From: Diospyros lotus
Taxonomy: Eukaryota; Streptophyta; Magnoliopsida; Ericales; Ebenaceae
Length of the DNA: 64,000 nucleotides
Direction: 5' to 3'
Assembly (NCBI RefSeq): GCF_014633365.1
Contig: NC_068339.1
Location: 3,291,001-3,355,000, forward strand
In this document: one piece after another, positions 12,403 through 22,805 of the stretch
Layout of the letters: each line of letters begins with the position of its first letter
Numbering within the stretch: the stretch's first letter is position 1
Notes under the pieces: model-generated
The model's input: the letters and a program-made list of their open reading frames with translations, nothing else
The model's database searches: none
Told to the model about the DNA's origin: nothing
Translations under genes and position numbers: made by a program

Positions 12403-13235
12403 CATGTGTAAATTCCTATGTGGACGTAGCATAACTTGATGCTTGGTTTATGAGGGCTTTGTCATCACGTTTATGTTACATAAGCCATTACATTTCCTAT
12501 TTGTTGCATTGCATAGTGAGGATGTGTGGCTATGAGTGATTATGGGAAGTGGGGTACGGCTCACAGTATGAGTGATTGTGGGAAGTGGGGTACGACCCAC
12601 AATGGAATAATGATAAAGTAGCCTATACGGGCTATTAACAGGTTTGTATGTCACACTTGGGCGCCAGTGTGTGTCTTATGTGGGCCCCAATGACCGTTTA
12701 TGTGCAGTTTACCTCATGGTTATGCTTTTGAGATTAAGGCATGTACTGAGCATGGCATGAGGTGTTGTTGCACTGGCATGAATTGCATGGGATGTTATGG
12801 GAAGAGTTATGTCTTTAACCTGCAGCCTTTTTTTTCTAAAGCTTGTTGAGTCTTGTGACTCACGTTTGCTTTCCATCATTCCAAGTCAGGGATTTGTCTA
12901 AGTTGGCAGATATGTTCAATAGAGTTGGATCCAAATCGCCGAATCATGATAGCAAGTATAGAGTCCTCCCGAAACTAGATCCTCGGTGTCATGTGTCTAA
13001 GTCTGAGTAATGCTTTTATGTTTTTGAGTCAGGTGTATGTTATGTAAACCTAGGTGAGCTCATGTTATGGATGGTTATGTAAAGATGATTATGAGATCTT
13101 ATATGATAAAAAGGTTATAATTTTAATAAAGGTTGTGTGTGAGTTGTAGTTGTGTTATTATGCGGTATCATTTAAATAATGACTCTCTCACGGATCCTCT
13201 TGGTGCACAGGGGCTCCGGGAGGCAAGCCGTTACA
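12403..13235. other. Right part of the outer LTR, no gene
   Basis: This stretch includes two near-identical units around GGAAGTGGGGTACG (12545 and 12581) and ends in CCGTTACA. No exon or domain is seen. Confidence 0.45.
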
Positions 13236-14479
13236 AGCAATGGTTGTGTGAGCGGCGATGACGGGGCTGGAACAATGACCACCGTGCGAGTGTCAATGGT
13301 GAGCAGGGACAAATTTACCGTGTGGCAAGAGGGGCGATTGCCCCCCAAGCTCTGACAAAATTAAGAAGATATATTATGTTTATTTTAAATATATATTTCC
13401 CCCTCCTACCACCGAGAAACTAAAAAAGTTGTCCTTCCCAACCAAATTAAATATTATATTCATTTTAAATGTCTCCCACCAACTCTCGTCTCCCCCACTC
13501 TAACAAAATTAAAAATTATAATAATTATATTTATTATGAATTTTATCCAACACTTATCTCTCTCCTTCCCCACCCACCGTCATCTCCACCCCCGGTCGAA
13601 AATTTGAAAGCCCAAACACCAATTTCCCAATCTCTCTCATTTTTATTCTCTCTCAGGAATACATTTATAAATCATTGATTTTATAAAATCTAACTGGTCT
13701 AATTTTAGATCTGATCATATTTTTACCATGAAAGAGGTCTTGATCTATAAAAAAGTAAGTCTTTTAGAATTTTCAGCAATTATTTTTACTTTTTCAGTAC
13801 AGATTCATGATATATTTGTAATATAATATTTTGACGTCATATTAATTACTTTTTTTTCATCAATATGGATAATTGTTGTATAACTTTAAATTTTATATTT
13901 TTTGTTATTGTTGTTTATCCCCCTACTTAAGTATCCCAACTCCGCCCTTGGTGGCGAGGCTCGAGCGGCATTGGCTTGCGAACACAAAGAGGGATGAGAT
14001 GGATTTAGGGATTATTTTTTTTTGGGGGGGGGGGGGCGATCATGTGAAAGAGGAGGTCACCTAGTTTTTTTAATATTTAATAATTAAATAAAAAATAATA
14101 TAATTTATAAAAAATAATATTAATAATTATTTAATTGATAAAAATAATATAATTTAAAATTATGATAGTTGACAAAATAATTTAAATTATGATAATTATT
14201 AAATAATTTAAATAATATTTTATTATAATCATCTAAAATGTGATAATAAAATAATTTAAATTATTGCATTTCAAATTAATATTGATTAAAAATTTAATTA
14301 TATTATAAATCTAATAAATATAATAAATTAGTTTGATATATAATTTTTTTAATATATCTTATTATCAATAAATAACTAGTGCTCAATTATAATAGTTTAA
14401 TAATTATATTTGTGCATTTATAAAAAAATATAATTATATTAGGAGTTGCTTATATAATATTAGTTAAATCTTAATTTTT
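13236..14479. other. AT-rich intergenic DNA, no gene recognised
   Basis: The stretch holds the remainder of the split G-rich minisatellite, two related segments around 13355-13410 and 13440-13510 (AAATTAA...TATTTTAAAT), and a T-run joined to a G13 run (14024-14036). No protein signature is present. Confidence 0.5.
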
Positions 14480-14695
14480 TTTATTATTTCATGGTTAGAA
14501 ATAAAAATTCTAGCCAATAACGACGGGAAAGTTCTTTTTTAACGACGACTGATTTAGATTATCGTTAAAATTTATCTTTTAACTACAAGATTTGTATGTA
14601 GTTGTTATTAATACTACATTAACGACCAAAATTAAAGTTGTCGTTAGTTTTTGGTCGTTAATGCCTCTTTTTTTTTTTTGTAGTAATAGATCGGG
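14480..14695. repeat. CACTA-type terminal segment, copy A
   Basis: ATTATTTCATGG...AACGACG...TTATCGTTAAAATTTATCTT...CATTAACGACCAAA runs to a terminus reading TTTTTTGTAGTAA. A diverged direct copy lies at about 16130-16350 in the same order. The TTGTAGT terminus and the AACGACGA subterminal motifs point to a CACTA element different from those at 2863 and 3836. Confidence 0.55.
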
Positions 14696-14704
14696 ATTGC
14701 TTTC

Positions 14705-15885
14705 TGATGTTTTACATTTGATATAATTTTGATGATGAAAAACAATTGTATTTTGATGATGAAATAAAGTTATGAGATTTCAATGTTAAAGAATTTTATG
14801 ATTCAAAATATTCTTTTTCATGTTATCATTTATCGTTTCAGTTTTTATAAAAATGATAGTCGACTATGTGTTTCATTCTGTTGACTATGCCTGAGAATAA
14901 TCGACTATGCTGTTAAGGATAGTCGACTATGCTGTTTCGATCTGTCGACTATTTAAGGCATCTGTCGACTATTTTTCAGTCTGTCGACTATCATGTAAGG
15001 ATAGTCGACTATGGCTTTTCATCTGTCGACTATTTTTGTTCATAAAATTCAAAAATCTCTTCACATTTTTGCAATAGTCGACTATGCATATGTATCTGTC
15101 GACTATGGAATTTTTGTGTTATAAGATAGTCGACTATGCGTTTTTGTCTGTCGATTATGTTTTGTTTTATTTGTAAAAATAGTCAACTATGCATTTTCTT
15201 CTGTCGACTATATCTTTTACAGAAAGCTTCCAACGGCTAGTTTTTCAACTCCAACGGTCACAAACAGCTACATTTCTCTTCAATCTTTTGGGAAGCCTAT
15301 AAATACAAGTCGTGGATGATCAAGAGAAGACTAATGGACGGGAACGAGTTGATCTAAAGAGTTAAAATCATTTTTACTCAAAGCTTACAATCTTTGCGCT
15401 TTCACTGTTGTATTTTCTCTCTTCAAGGCTTTGATCCTCACTTGTATTTATTTACTTCAAGCCTTGTATAATTTTTTGAGAGACATTGTAACTAAGAGAT
15501 TTATCTCTTAGATCCTCTCTTTGTTATACTTGCTGTATTTCCTAGTTTGTGTAGCTAGAGGGCCTGCTTGGTTTAAGTAGGAGGTTGTATTTCCTAGCTT
15601 GTGTAACTAGAGGGCCTACTTGTGTAAGTAGGAGGTTTTAGTGAATTGTTTTAAAATCCTTAGTGGGAGCTAAGGTAGTGGATTAGGCTTGGTTTAAGCC
15701 GAACCACTATAAATCCTTTGTCTCATTTATTCTTCTTGCTTTACATTTGTCATTTTATATGTTCTATGTTTTAAATCACTAAAACCTCAATTGGGTCAAA
15801 ATGTTTTCAAGTTCTATCAAGATTTTTTAAAATATCAAATTCACCCCCCCTCTTGGTGTGTGCCATAACACCTACTGTTCTAACA
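14705..15885 (+). mobile_element. SIRE/Maximus-like solo LTR (1181 bp) with target duplication CTTTC
   Basis: The element starts TGATGTTTTAC and ends CTGTTCTAACA. It is flanked by CTTTC on both sides (14700-14704 and 15886-15890). It contains a GATGATGAAA-rich 5' part, 15 copies of a GTCGACTAT motif, a CTATAAATACAAG promoter-like box near 15299, and the AATTCACCCCCCCTCTTGG block typical of SIRE-type copia LTRs near its 3' end. No internal region is present, so it is a solo LTR. The fragment at 1640-2175 belongs to the same family. Confidence 0.85.
14851..15212 (+). repeat. Array of 15 GTCGACTAT motifs inside the LTR
   Basis: Fifteen units spaced about 18-40 bp alternate between two forms, the 12-bp palindrome ATAGTCGACTAT (often followed by GC) and TCTGTCGACTAT. 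A few carry one substitution, for example GTTGACTAT and GTCGATTAT. The spacers are unrelated. The array lies immediately upstream of the LTR's TATA-like box at about 15299. Confidence 0.85.
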
Positions 15886-15890
15886 CTTTC

Positions 15891-16129
15891 AAGGTAAAAA
15901 TGCAATCAGATCTAAGAATAAAAGGTTGGATTTCACACAATTGATGATATCCAAAAATGCATTTGGAAGAGAGAACGAAAGGGAGAGGGGAAGAACCAGA
16001 AGTGGCACGGTGTTGGGGGTTGTTTGTTATTGTATTTTGTTTTTATTTTTTTCAAACTTTTAATTGTTAAATAAAAGGTATAATAATTTATAAAAACAAT
16101 AATACTAGGTATAACGTATTATAAATCTT
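15891..16129. other. Flank of the SIRE-like solo LTR, no gene
   Basis: No gene or known repeat is recognised here. A GA-rich patch lies near 15970-15995. Confidence 0.5.
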
Positions 16130-16350
16130 AATAATTATTTTCTATTATTTCATTGTTCGAATTAAAATTTTTAATCAATAATGACAAGAAAGTGGTATAT
16201 TAACTATGACTTACTCAGTTTATCGTAAAAATTTATCTTATAACGAAGGAAATTATATATATTTAGTCATTAATAATATTACATTAATCACTAAATTTAT
16301 TGTTGTTAGTCTTTTATCATTAACGTCTCTTTATTTTTTTGTATTGCAAG
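16130..16350. repeat. CACTA-type terminal segment, copy B
   Basis: This is a diverged direct repeat of 14480-14695, with the same order of AT-rich block, ATTATTTCAT, TTATCGT.AAATTTATCTT, CATTAA.. and a T-run. Its terminus is decayed (TTTTTTGTATTGC). Confidence 0.5.
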
Positions 16351-16565
16351 TCATAATTTAAAAATATAAAAAATTATACTGAATTAATAGGTTATAAGGG
16401 AGAAGAATGCAAACAGAGTGAGATTAAGTTAAGTTCATTTTATTTAGTATGTTCTATTTATATAGTCAGAAAAAACTTTTTTGGATTTAGTTTAGATTTA
16501 TATATATTTAATTTTGGATTTTATATTTTACATTTTTTCATATTAATTAAGTACATAATAGATAT

Positions 16566-17637
16566 TGTTGTTGCCTGGTTACAACAATAAATTTGTAGAT
16601 GAAAAACTGTCAGTGGATGACCCATGTGTGGCTTATTCGAGCCATGGATGACTCTCGTGTGGCATATCCGAGCGATGAATGACTCACTCAAGGGATGGAT
16701 GACTCTTTTGGGTGATGAGTGACTTGTGAATTATCCAAACGATAGGTAATTATCAGGAGATATGAGTGACTCTCTTGGGGTGGAGTGACAGCGATGGATG
16801 AGTCTCCCAAGAGTAGCAACAACGATTGATGAGTCTCTCGAGGGTAAAAACAACGATGGATGAATCCCTTGGCTAGGTTCAAAGTGATGGATGACCTATT
16901 TAAAAAACAAAATCAGTTAGGGGTGCGGGTAAGGATCCCCGCGCAGACCCTCTAATGCTTAAGTTAGTCTCTTGAAAATGTAAAGTAGTCAAATGCAAGA
17001 AAGAGATGTGAGCGTGAGAGATTGCATATCGAATGAGGGGAAGAGACCCCATATTTATAGCGATGGGAGGGGTAGCCATGTCTCGAGTGGCCCAATCTGC
17101 TTAACAAGAATTTTGGAGAGGCTTTGACCGATTCTCTCGGAGGTGTTGGCGCGAGAGTGTGAATATGTGGGCACACAAGTGTAATCGTGGTACCTTGGGT
17201 GACCCTTACTCGAAGAAGCATGCGAGCGCTAACAATGTCGTGGGCGCGAGCTGAGACGGTTGTGAGGCCGTGCCAAGTAAGGTCTAGCACCCCCAAGTGA
17301 GTGCCACTTAGGGGTGGCAAAGATGGGGACGCCCACCTCCCCCCAATCCATGAGGCCGCGTGAAGCATCCGAGAGAGGGGGCCGCACATGGCTGGGGGGA
17401 GTACCTTCCCCCCAGCCGGATGCCACATGGCGCACGACCCCCTTGAGGCCATATGAAACCAAACCTCTGAGTAAGTCACTCGAGGGTATGGCCTTTCGCC
17501 ACCCCCAAATGACCCCTTTCTCGGGGGTGTCTGGTTCCATGGGTGCCCCTCACATGGGGCACCACGACTGTTGCCATGCGACCACCACGTGGCCGATCCT
17601 CGCACTGTTACGTGGTCGGTCCTGATTGCCCATTATA
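16566..17637 (-). mobile_element. Solo LTR, Tat/Ogre-like Ty3-gypsy, minus orientation
   Basis: The left end reads TGTTGTTGCC, and the stretch is flanked by GATAT on both sides (16561-16565 and 17638-17642). On the minus strand it carries a CTATAAATATGGGG promoter box (about 17050-17063). It is followed by a CTCTCACGCTCACATCTC leader and a TTAAGCATTAGAGGGTC segment, an arrangement familiar from Tat/Ogre LTRs. The right terminus is TATA, where TGTA would be expected on the minus strand, consistent with one transition. Imperfect GATGGATGACTC repeats fill 16610-16880. Open frames in the GC-rich right half (16964-17605) have no recognisable domain. Confidence 0.7.
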
Positions 17638-17642
17638 GATAT

Positions 17643-18109
17643 ATTACACAATGAAGATATGTTATTGAATGAATAAATGTATTATTAATTAAGGTCGTGT
17701 TTGATGTATACTATATAGAGAAATACACATTTTGATTATATTTAATGTATTGTTATTCTTAATTTAACAAGTTATTACAAAATCAATATTTCTATTCTAA
17801 ATACTAACTCAGGGTAAATTATTATTATAGAAGAGAACAATAAGTACTATAGTGTTAATAGTACAAATGAGCGTTAGTCTTACTTAAATTTTAATACTTT
17901 ATTATATTAGGAGAAAGAGAAATTTTGTTCTGATGTTCACCAATAATTAATTAATAAATATATAAGGTGACAATGTTTGATCAAAATATAATGCATTTAT
18001 TCAAACTTACAATTACACTAAAAATAATAATTGACATTATCCAAAAATTAATTAAACACGAAATAGTATACTAAATATATTATTAAATAAATTATATTTT
18101 AAACAAATT
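17643..18109. other. AT-rich stretch, no gene recognised
   Basis: Nothing beyond simple AT-rich sequence is seen. It probably belongs to the decayed CACTA element's interior. Confidence 0.5.
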
Positions 18110-18764
18110 AGAGACGGATTTTGAAACTGATTTTAAAACACATTCCATTCCTAATTATAGCAACGGAATATTTCAGCAATGCAAAAAAAATTTTATCGCT
18201 AATTACATAAATTTTTTATTTTATTTATATTTAAAATTTAGCGACAAAAATATTAGTCCATCGATAAAATTAGCAACGGACTAAAATTTTCATCACTAAA
18301 TTTTAAAAATAAAAAACTTATGTAATTAGCGACGGAAAAAATTTTCCTTCGCTAATTACATAATTTTTTTATTTAAGATTAGCAATGGAAATACTAGCTC
18401 GTCGCTAATTTTAGCGATGGACAAGTTTTTTCGTTGCTAAATTTTAAAAATAAAAAAATTATATAATTAGCAACATAACATATTTTCCATCGCTAGGTGT
18501 AGTGACGAAAAAAAATTTCGTATCTAATTACATAAAAAAATTACTTTTTTATTTTAAAACTTAGCTACGAACATGTTTTTTTGTTGCTAAAATTAGCAAT
18601 GGACTGAATTTTCATCGCTAATTTAAAAAAAGAAATTGTTTTAATTTTTTTTATTAGTTTAACGATGAAATATTATTCTATCGTTAATCTATCACTAATT
18701 TTATAAAAAAAAAAAATCGTAATCCATCATTGTTCCATCGCTAAATCCTAAATGTCTTGTAAGG
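18110..18764. repeat. CACTA subterminal repeat region
   Basis: At least ten alternating inverted copies of AGCGACGGA / TCCGTCGCTAA are present, most with single transitions. They end in a decayed terminus TGTCTTGTAAGG. The motif is the same as at 3836-4490. Confidence 0.7.
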
Positions 18765-19706
18765 GGGGTGAATGCAGTAACGGATTAATTGAGGCAGCGT
18801 GTTGTGCCGGTGTGCTCATTCTAGATTTGTCTTGCAGAGTCACTTGTCTATTTCAGAGAGGGAGAGGCCTATGCGAACGGTGAATGTGCGGCGATGGTGC
18901 ATTCACTCTAAATTTGTCTCACGGTGTCGCAGATGTGCTTCAAAAAGAGAGGGGGTTGTGCATCGGCTCCACTACTTCAGGCTTATATATATATATATAT
19001 ATTAGGGTTTGTACTATTTGGTTATCTATATTATGTTAAACAATTAATATATTTATAAAATTATAAATAAATTTTAATATATTTATAAACGAATCTATAC
19101 ACGAGTCTGTAATTACAGCTGCTCACTAGCTAGTAATCAAACTTATTTACAAAATTTAATGAGTTAAATTTTACTAAACTCATATTTAACTTATTTACAA
19201 ATCGAATTTTAAAATTAAGTTTAAATTTGTATTATTTACTTTAATAAATTAACTCGAATGAATTTTTATCAAATAAACACCAAATAATTTGTGAATGGAT
19301 CAATTCATTTGCCACCCTACCTTTCCTATCCTATCCTATCCTGTGAAGCAATCATAATCAAAAAGCATACTTCATGAATTTGGAAATTAAATTATTAGTT
19401 TTAATGAAAATTATTATTATTATTATAATTTTAATTCCAAATTTCAATTAAATTTTCTTTAATTGTCGTGACGACAATATCAATTTTACAATAACGTCAA
19501 ACAAACACTTTTTAAGTTTTTGAATACGCCATTTGGTTAATAAGCATAAAAGGTTTTAATTAATTATTTATTGTTATAACGATGATACGTGTTTTAACAG
19601 TTATTTACTAAAACCAATATTATTTTTTTAAAATTCTTTATTTAGCCTTAATGACGAAAATATATCAATATCTTGAGTAATAAATGGTTGAAAAGTATTC
19701 CTTTTA
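18765..19706. other. Intergenic; includes a dispersed AT-rich repeat
   Basis: About 19020-19320 matches 21370-21520 plus 22190-22400, with shared phrases such as TTTATAAAATTATAAATAAA, TTTATAAACGAAT, TAATCAAAC and ACTCGTTTAT-like segments. It is therefore a dispersed repeat; the second copy is split by the hAT MITE. A (TA)n tract lies at about 18982-19001. No gene is seen. Confidence 0.55.
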
Positions 19707-20929
19707 GGGAAATTCTATCTGCAGCCCACAATTAATATTACTCTTCACAGCCCACACCTCACCAAATCTTTCAATAATTTTAAAATACCTATTTTAGCCC
19801 CCACACAGCACAATCCACTCTCTTCTCCGATCACTTTGGTCGCCACCTCACGTCTCTTTTTCTCTTCTGCACCATATAAACACATACACACACAAACACA
19901 TACATATGTATATATAAACGTTATTACTAGCCAACCCACACACACCGATATATATATATATATATATATACACTCACACACATGAAAGTATAGCCGTGGC
20001 TATGGCAGTCGCAATCATGGAACTCAGCCATGGCAGGAGTCGAGGAACCTAGGTTTCCTCGACTGCCAGTAGTCGGGGAAGATGGTTTTATTTTTTTATT
20101 TTAATTAAATTTGTTTTATTATAATAAAATAAAATTAAAAAAATAATACAAATAAATAAATTCTAAATATTTGTATTTTAAGTAATTATAAATTAATTAA
20201 TTTTAAATCATCGTAATTAAGTGTTAAATTTTTTATACTTAAAAAATTTTAAAATTAATTAATTTATCTTATTAAATTAGGTAAAGATACATATATTTAA
20301 AAGGAATTTATTTTAAATGATGATAGGATTTTTAGATGTGTATCTTTAAGTAATTCAATAAGATAAATTAACTAATTTTAAATTTTTTTAAGTTTTAAAA
20401 ATTCAACACCTAATTACAATGATTTAAAATTTAAAATTAGTTAAATTATAATTACTTAAAATGTAGATATTTAAAATTTATTTATTTGTATTATTTTATA
20501 ATTTTTTATTTTATTTTATTATAATAAAAAATTTAATTAAAATAAAAATAATAAAAAACGTCCTCCCCGACTGCTAGGCTCAGGCCTGTCGGGGAACCCT
20601 GGGTTCCTCAACTGTTGCCATGGTCGCGGCTACCATGGCTGCAACCATGCTTTCGTATGTATATATATATATATAAGTGTGTGTGAGTGTGTATATATAT
20701 ATATCTGTGTGTGTGGATCGACAAGCAATGGTATGTATATATATATATACGTGTTTGTGTGTATATGGTGCGGGAGAAAAAGAGAGACGTGAGGTGACAG
20801 CCAAGGTGATTGGAGAAGAGAGTGTGTTGTACTTTGTGAGGGCTAAAATAGGTATTTTAAAATTATTGGAGGATTTGGTGGGATATGGGCTATAAAGAGT
20901 AATTTTATGAGTTGCGGATAGAATTTCCC
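19707..20929. mobile_element. Fold-back Mutator-like element (1.22 kb)
   Basis: Both termini read GGGAAATTCTATC(T/C)GCA inward. The inverted arms stay alignable by eye for about 300 bp (for example AATAATTTTAAAATACCTATTTTAGCCC on the left and its complement on the right). Weaker mirror symmetry continues through a CCCCGACTGCCAG block to the centre near 20300. The flanks are TTCCTTTTA (19698-19706) and TTCATTTTA (20930-20938), a 9-bp target duplication with one mismatch, which is the Mutator size. No transposase is encoded. (TA)n and (GT)n tracts lie in both arms. Confidence 0.85.
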
Positions 20930-20938
20930 TTCATTTTA

Positions 20939-21520
20939 GGGTCTGATGCTTCTGCCATCTGTCTATTTATCAATTTGATGGGACAATTTATCCTTAAATC
21001 GTTATTATTGTAATATTATTAGTCAAAGACAAATTACAAAACATACACAATTAGGGTTGTAATTAGACCATGCCGGATCGAGATTCGTTGAATTCAAACT
21101 GATCAACTCGACAAACCTTGAGCTCGACTGTCTATTGACTAGCCAGAACGTAAAAAAGCTTTTTCACGTGCTTGTCTCTTGGTTCATGCTATTGGTTTCT
21201 TTTTTCTTCAATCTTCAATATTATTGTAATTTTTAGGAGTTTTAATTTAGATAAGTATTTATATGGTGTTTAGCTATACTTAATTTGTTATTTTATTTTA
21301 TTAAATATAGATATATTATATTATGTTAAAGGATTATACTATTATATACATAATAATTTTAAACAGAATCAGTTTAATTATATTATTATACTAATTTAAA
21401 GTTTAATAATTTTATATTAAATAATATATTTATAAAATTATAAATAAATATATTAATATATTTATAAACGAATTTGTTTATGAGGTATTCATAAACTTCT
21501 AATCAAGCATGTTTACCACC
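20939..21520. other. Intergenic dispersed-repeat DNA, no gene
   Basis: The stretch includes a GATCGAGATTCG...CTTGAGCTCGACT segment reminiscent of 2655-2790 (GAGCTTGAGCTCGAGTTCGACTC). It continues into the repeat copy that the hAT MITE interrupts. No coding signature is present. Confidence 0.5.
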
Positions 21521-21528
21521 CTTTGATT

Positions 21529-22181
21529 AGGGGTGTACACAGTTCAGTTTGGCTAATTTTTGACATTTTAGTACTCCAAATCGCTTGTGCGATTTTTCTG
21601 TCAAATCAGACTGCGTGATCTGGTTTGGTTCCCAAAACCGCACCCCAAAATGCAGTGCGGTTTGCCCAAAACATTCAAAATATTAATCTACCCATTTTCA
21701 TGGTACTGTTTCCATGATTTCATAAATTATTTCATCAATCATTTAGCCCATAAACCAAAATAAAAAAGAGATTATTTATATATAAACTATTTGTTTAACA
21801 GATTGTGTATATTGTTTATATATACAATCTGTGTTTATATATACAATCTGTACAAACAATCTGTTTAAGAGATTGTCTATATTGTTTATATATACAATCT
21901 AACAAATAAACAGATTGTTTCCTAATTTTTAAAATAAATTATTATTATAAACATATTATATAAATAATTTATTATTTCAAAATAAATTGCTTCATAATTT
22001 TTTTATTATCACATTATACTCGAGCAGTTTGGTTCAATTCGATCCGAAAAATCCTCAAACCGCAAACTGCACGATTTGAGGATTTCTCAAACTATGCCGG
22101 ACCGCCCCCCTCAAAAAATTGTGTTGTGTGGTATGGTTCGATCGGTTTCTACGATTTGTCGATTTTTTTGAACACCCCCAC
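21529..22181. mobile_element. hAT-type MITE (653 bp) with exact 8-bp target duplication
   Basis: CTTTGATT flanks both sides (21521-21528 and 22182-22189). The ends are imperfect inverted repeats (AGGGGTGTACA and GAACACCCCCAC). Internally there are GCGGTTTG / CAAACCGC pairs and a run of ATATACAATCTGT / ACAGATTGT palindromic units at 21795-21920. An 8-bp duplication and short inverted ends are diagnostic of hAT elements. It sits within the dispersed repeat also seen at 19020-19320. Confidence 0.85.
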
Positions 22182-22189
22182 CTTTGATT

Positions 22190-22738
22190 TAGTCTATTAC
22201 TATTCACTAGTCTATAATCAAACATGTTCACGAGTATTAATGAGACGAGTTTTACTAATTTCAAGATCGTCTCGTTTATAAATCGAGTTTTAAAGTTAGA
22301 CTCAAATTTGGATTATTTAGCTTAACAAATGATCTTGAAAGAGTTTTTGTCAGGTCGAACATTAAGTCGCTCACAAACAGTTCAACTTAATTGCAATCTT
22401 ACACACAATAATATAAATAAATAAAATAAAATAAAGAGTCTCGACAAAAAAAAATTAAAAGATATATATATATATATATATATCTACGTGATTTGATTCA
22501 TAAATAGACCCTAATAAGAGAAGTAAGAAAATTAACCTACCATATCAAAAGATTTTTTTAGTGAGACATGAAAACTAATTAAACCTCATAAATAGATATC
22601 TAGAGAATCTCGAGGATTGAAGGACTTGTTTTTTTAAGGAAACGTTGGAAGCTCATAGTTATTGCATTTTGGATATAGGCGGTGTAAAATAAAAAATGCT
22701 CAAGATCCCGCAAACCATGCTCAAGCTCCATGCGCCAC
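22190..22738. other. Intergenic upstream of the first defensin-like gene
   Basis: The left part (to about 22400) is the second half of the split dispersed repeat. The rest is AT-rich with a (TA)n tract at 22462-22482. No gene is seen. Confidence 0.5.
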
Positions 22739-22745
22739 TATAAGA
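22739..22745 (+). promoter_or_regulatory. Probable TATA box of the first defensin-like gene
   Basis: TATAAGA lies 61 bp upstream of the start codon and gives room for a short 5' UTR. The gene at 24346 has an equivalent box at a similar distance. Confidence 0.5.
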
Positions 22746-22805
22746 ACACACCAATTCTTGCTCATTTCTCCACACAAAATTGTTAACCATTGGGAAAGTG
22801 AAGAG

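Larger units (their letters stand above)
6906..13235 (-). mobile_element. Probable Tekay/Del-like solo LTR, interrupted by two later insertions
   Basis: The left end is TGTAACATTTTAAAAATT. The right end, read on the minus strand, is TGTAACGGCTTGCCTCCCGG, which resembles the start of long plant chromovirus LTRs. Removing the MITE at 7396-8499 and the LTR at 9642-12397 leaves about 2.46 kb, in the range of Tekay-type LTRs. The same G-rich minisatellite flanks both sides. The 5-bp flanks are GGTAG and AGCAA; all three mismatches are transitions, compatible with a decayed duplication of GGCAG. No internal retroelement domain is present. Confidence 0.5.
3836..18764 (-). mobile_element. Probable decayed CACTA (En/Spm) transposon, split by nested insertions
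   Basis: The left terminus begins CACTACAAGAATTTCGC and is followed by about 650 bp of AGCGACGGA / TCCGTCGCTAAAT subterminal repeats. The right terminus (18735-18764) matches the inverse of the left one at roughly 24 of 30 positions by eye. It is preceded by the same type of subterminal repeats from about 18110. A minus-strand Ptta/En/Spm transposase remnant lies inside (5202-5306). Subtracting the LTR insertions at 6906-13235, 14705-15885 and 16566-17637 leaves about 6.3 kb, a normal size for this class. The 3-bp flanks are GGA and GGG. The alternative is two unrelated CACTA fragments of one family. Confidence 0.45.

Noticed and set aside
14851..15212. Regularly spaced motif array that superficially resembles a CRISPR array
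   Set aside because: The repeats are only 9-12 bp, spacing is irregular, the locus is a plant LTR and there are no cas genes.
16964..17605. 213-codon minus-strand open frame
   Set aside because: It lies in the GC-rich half of a Tat/Ogre-like solo LTR, overlaps open frames on both strands and has no recognisable motif.
19745..20895. Similar open frames in mirror positions (19745-19981 minus and 20677-20895 plus)
   Set aside because: They are the two arms of the same fold-back element. Similarity follows from the inverted repeat and does not indicate a conserved gene.
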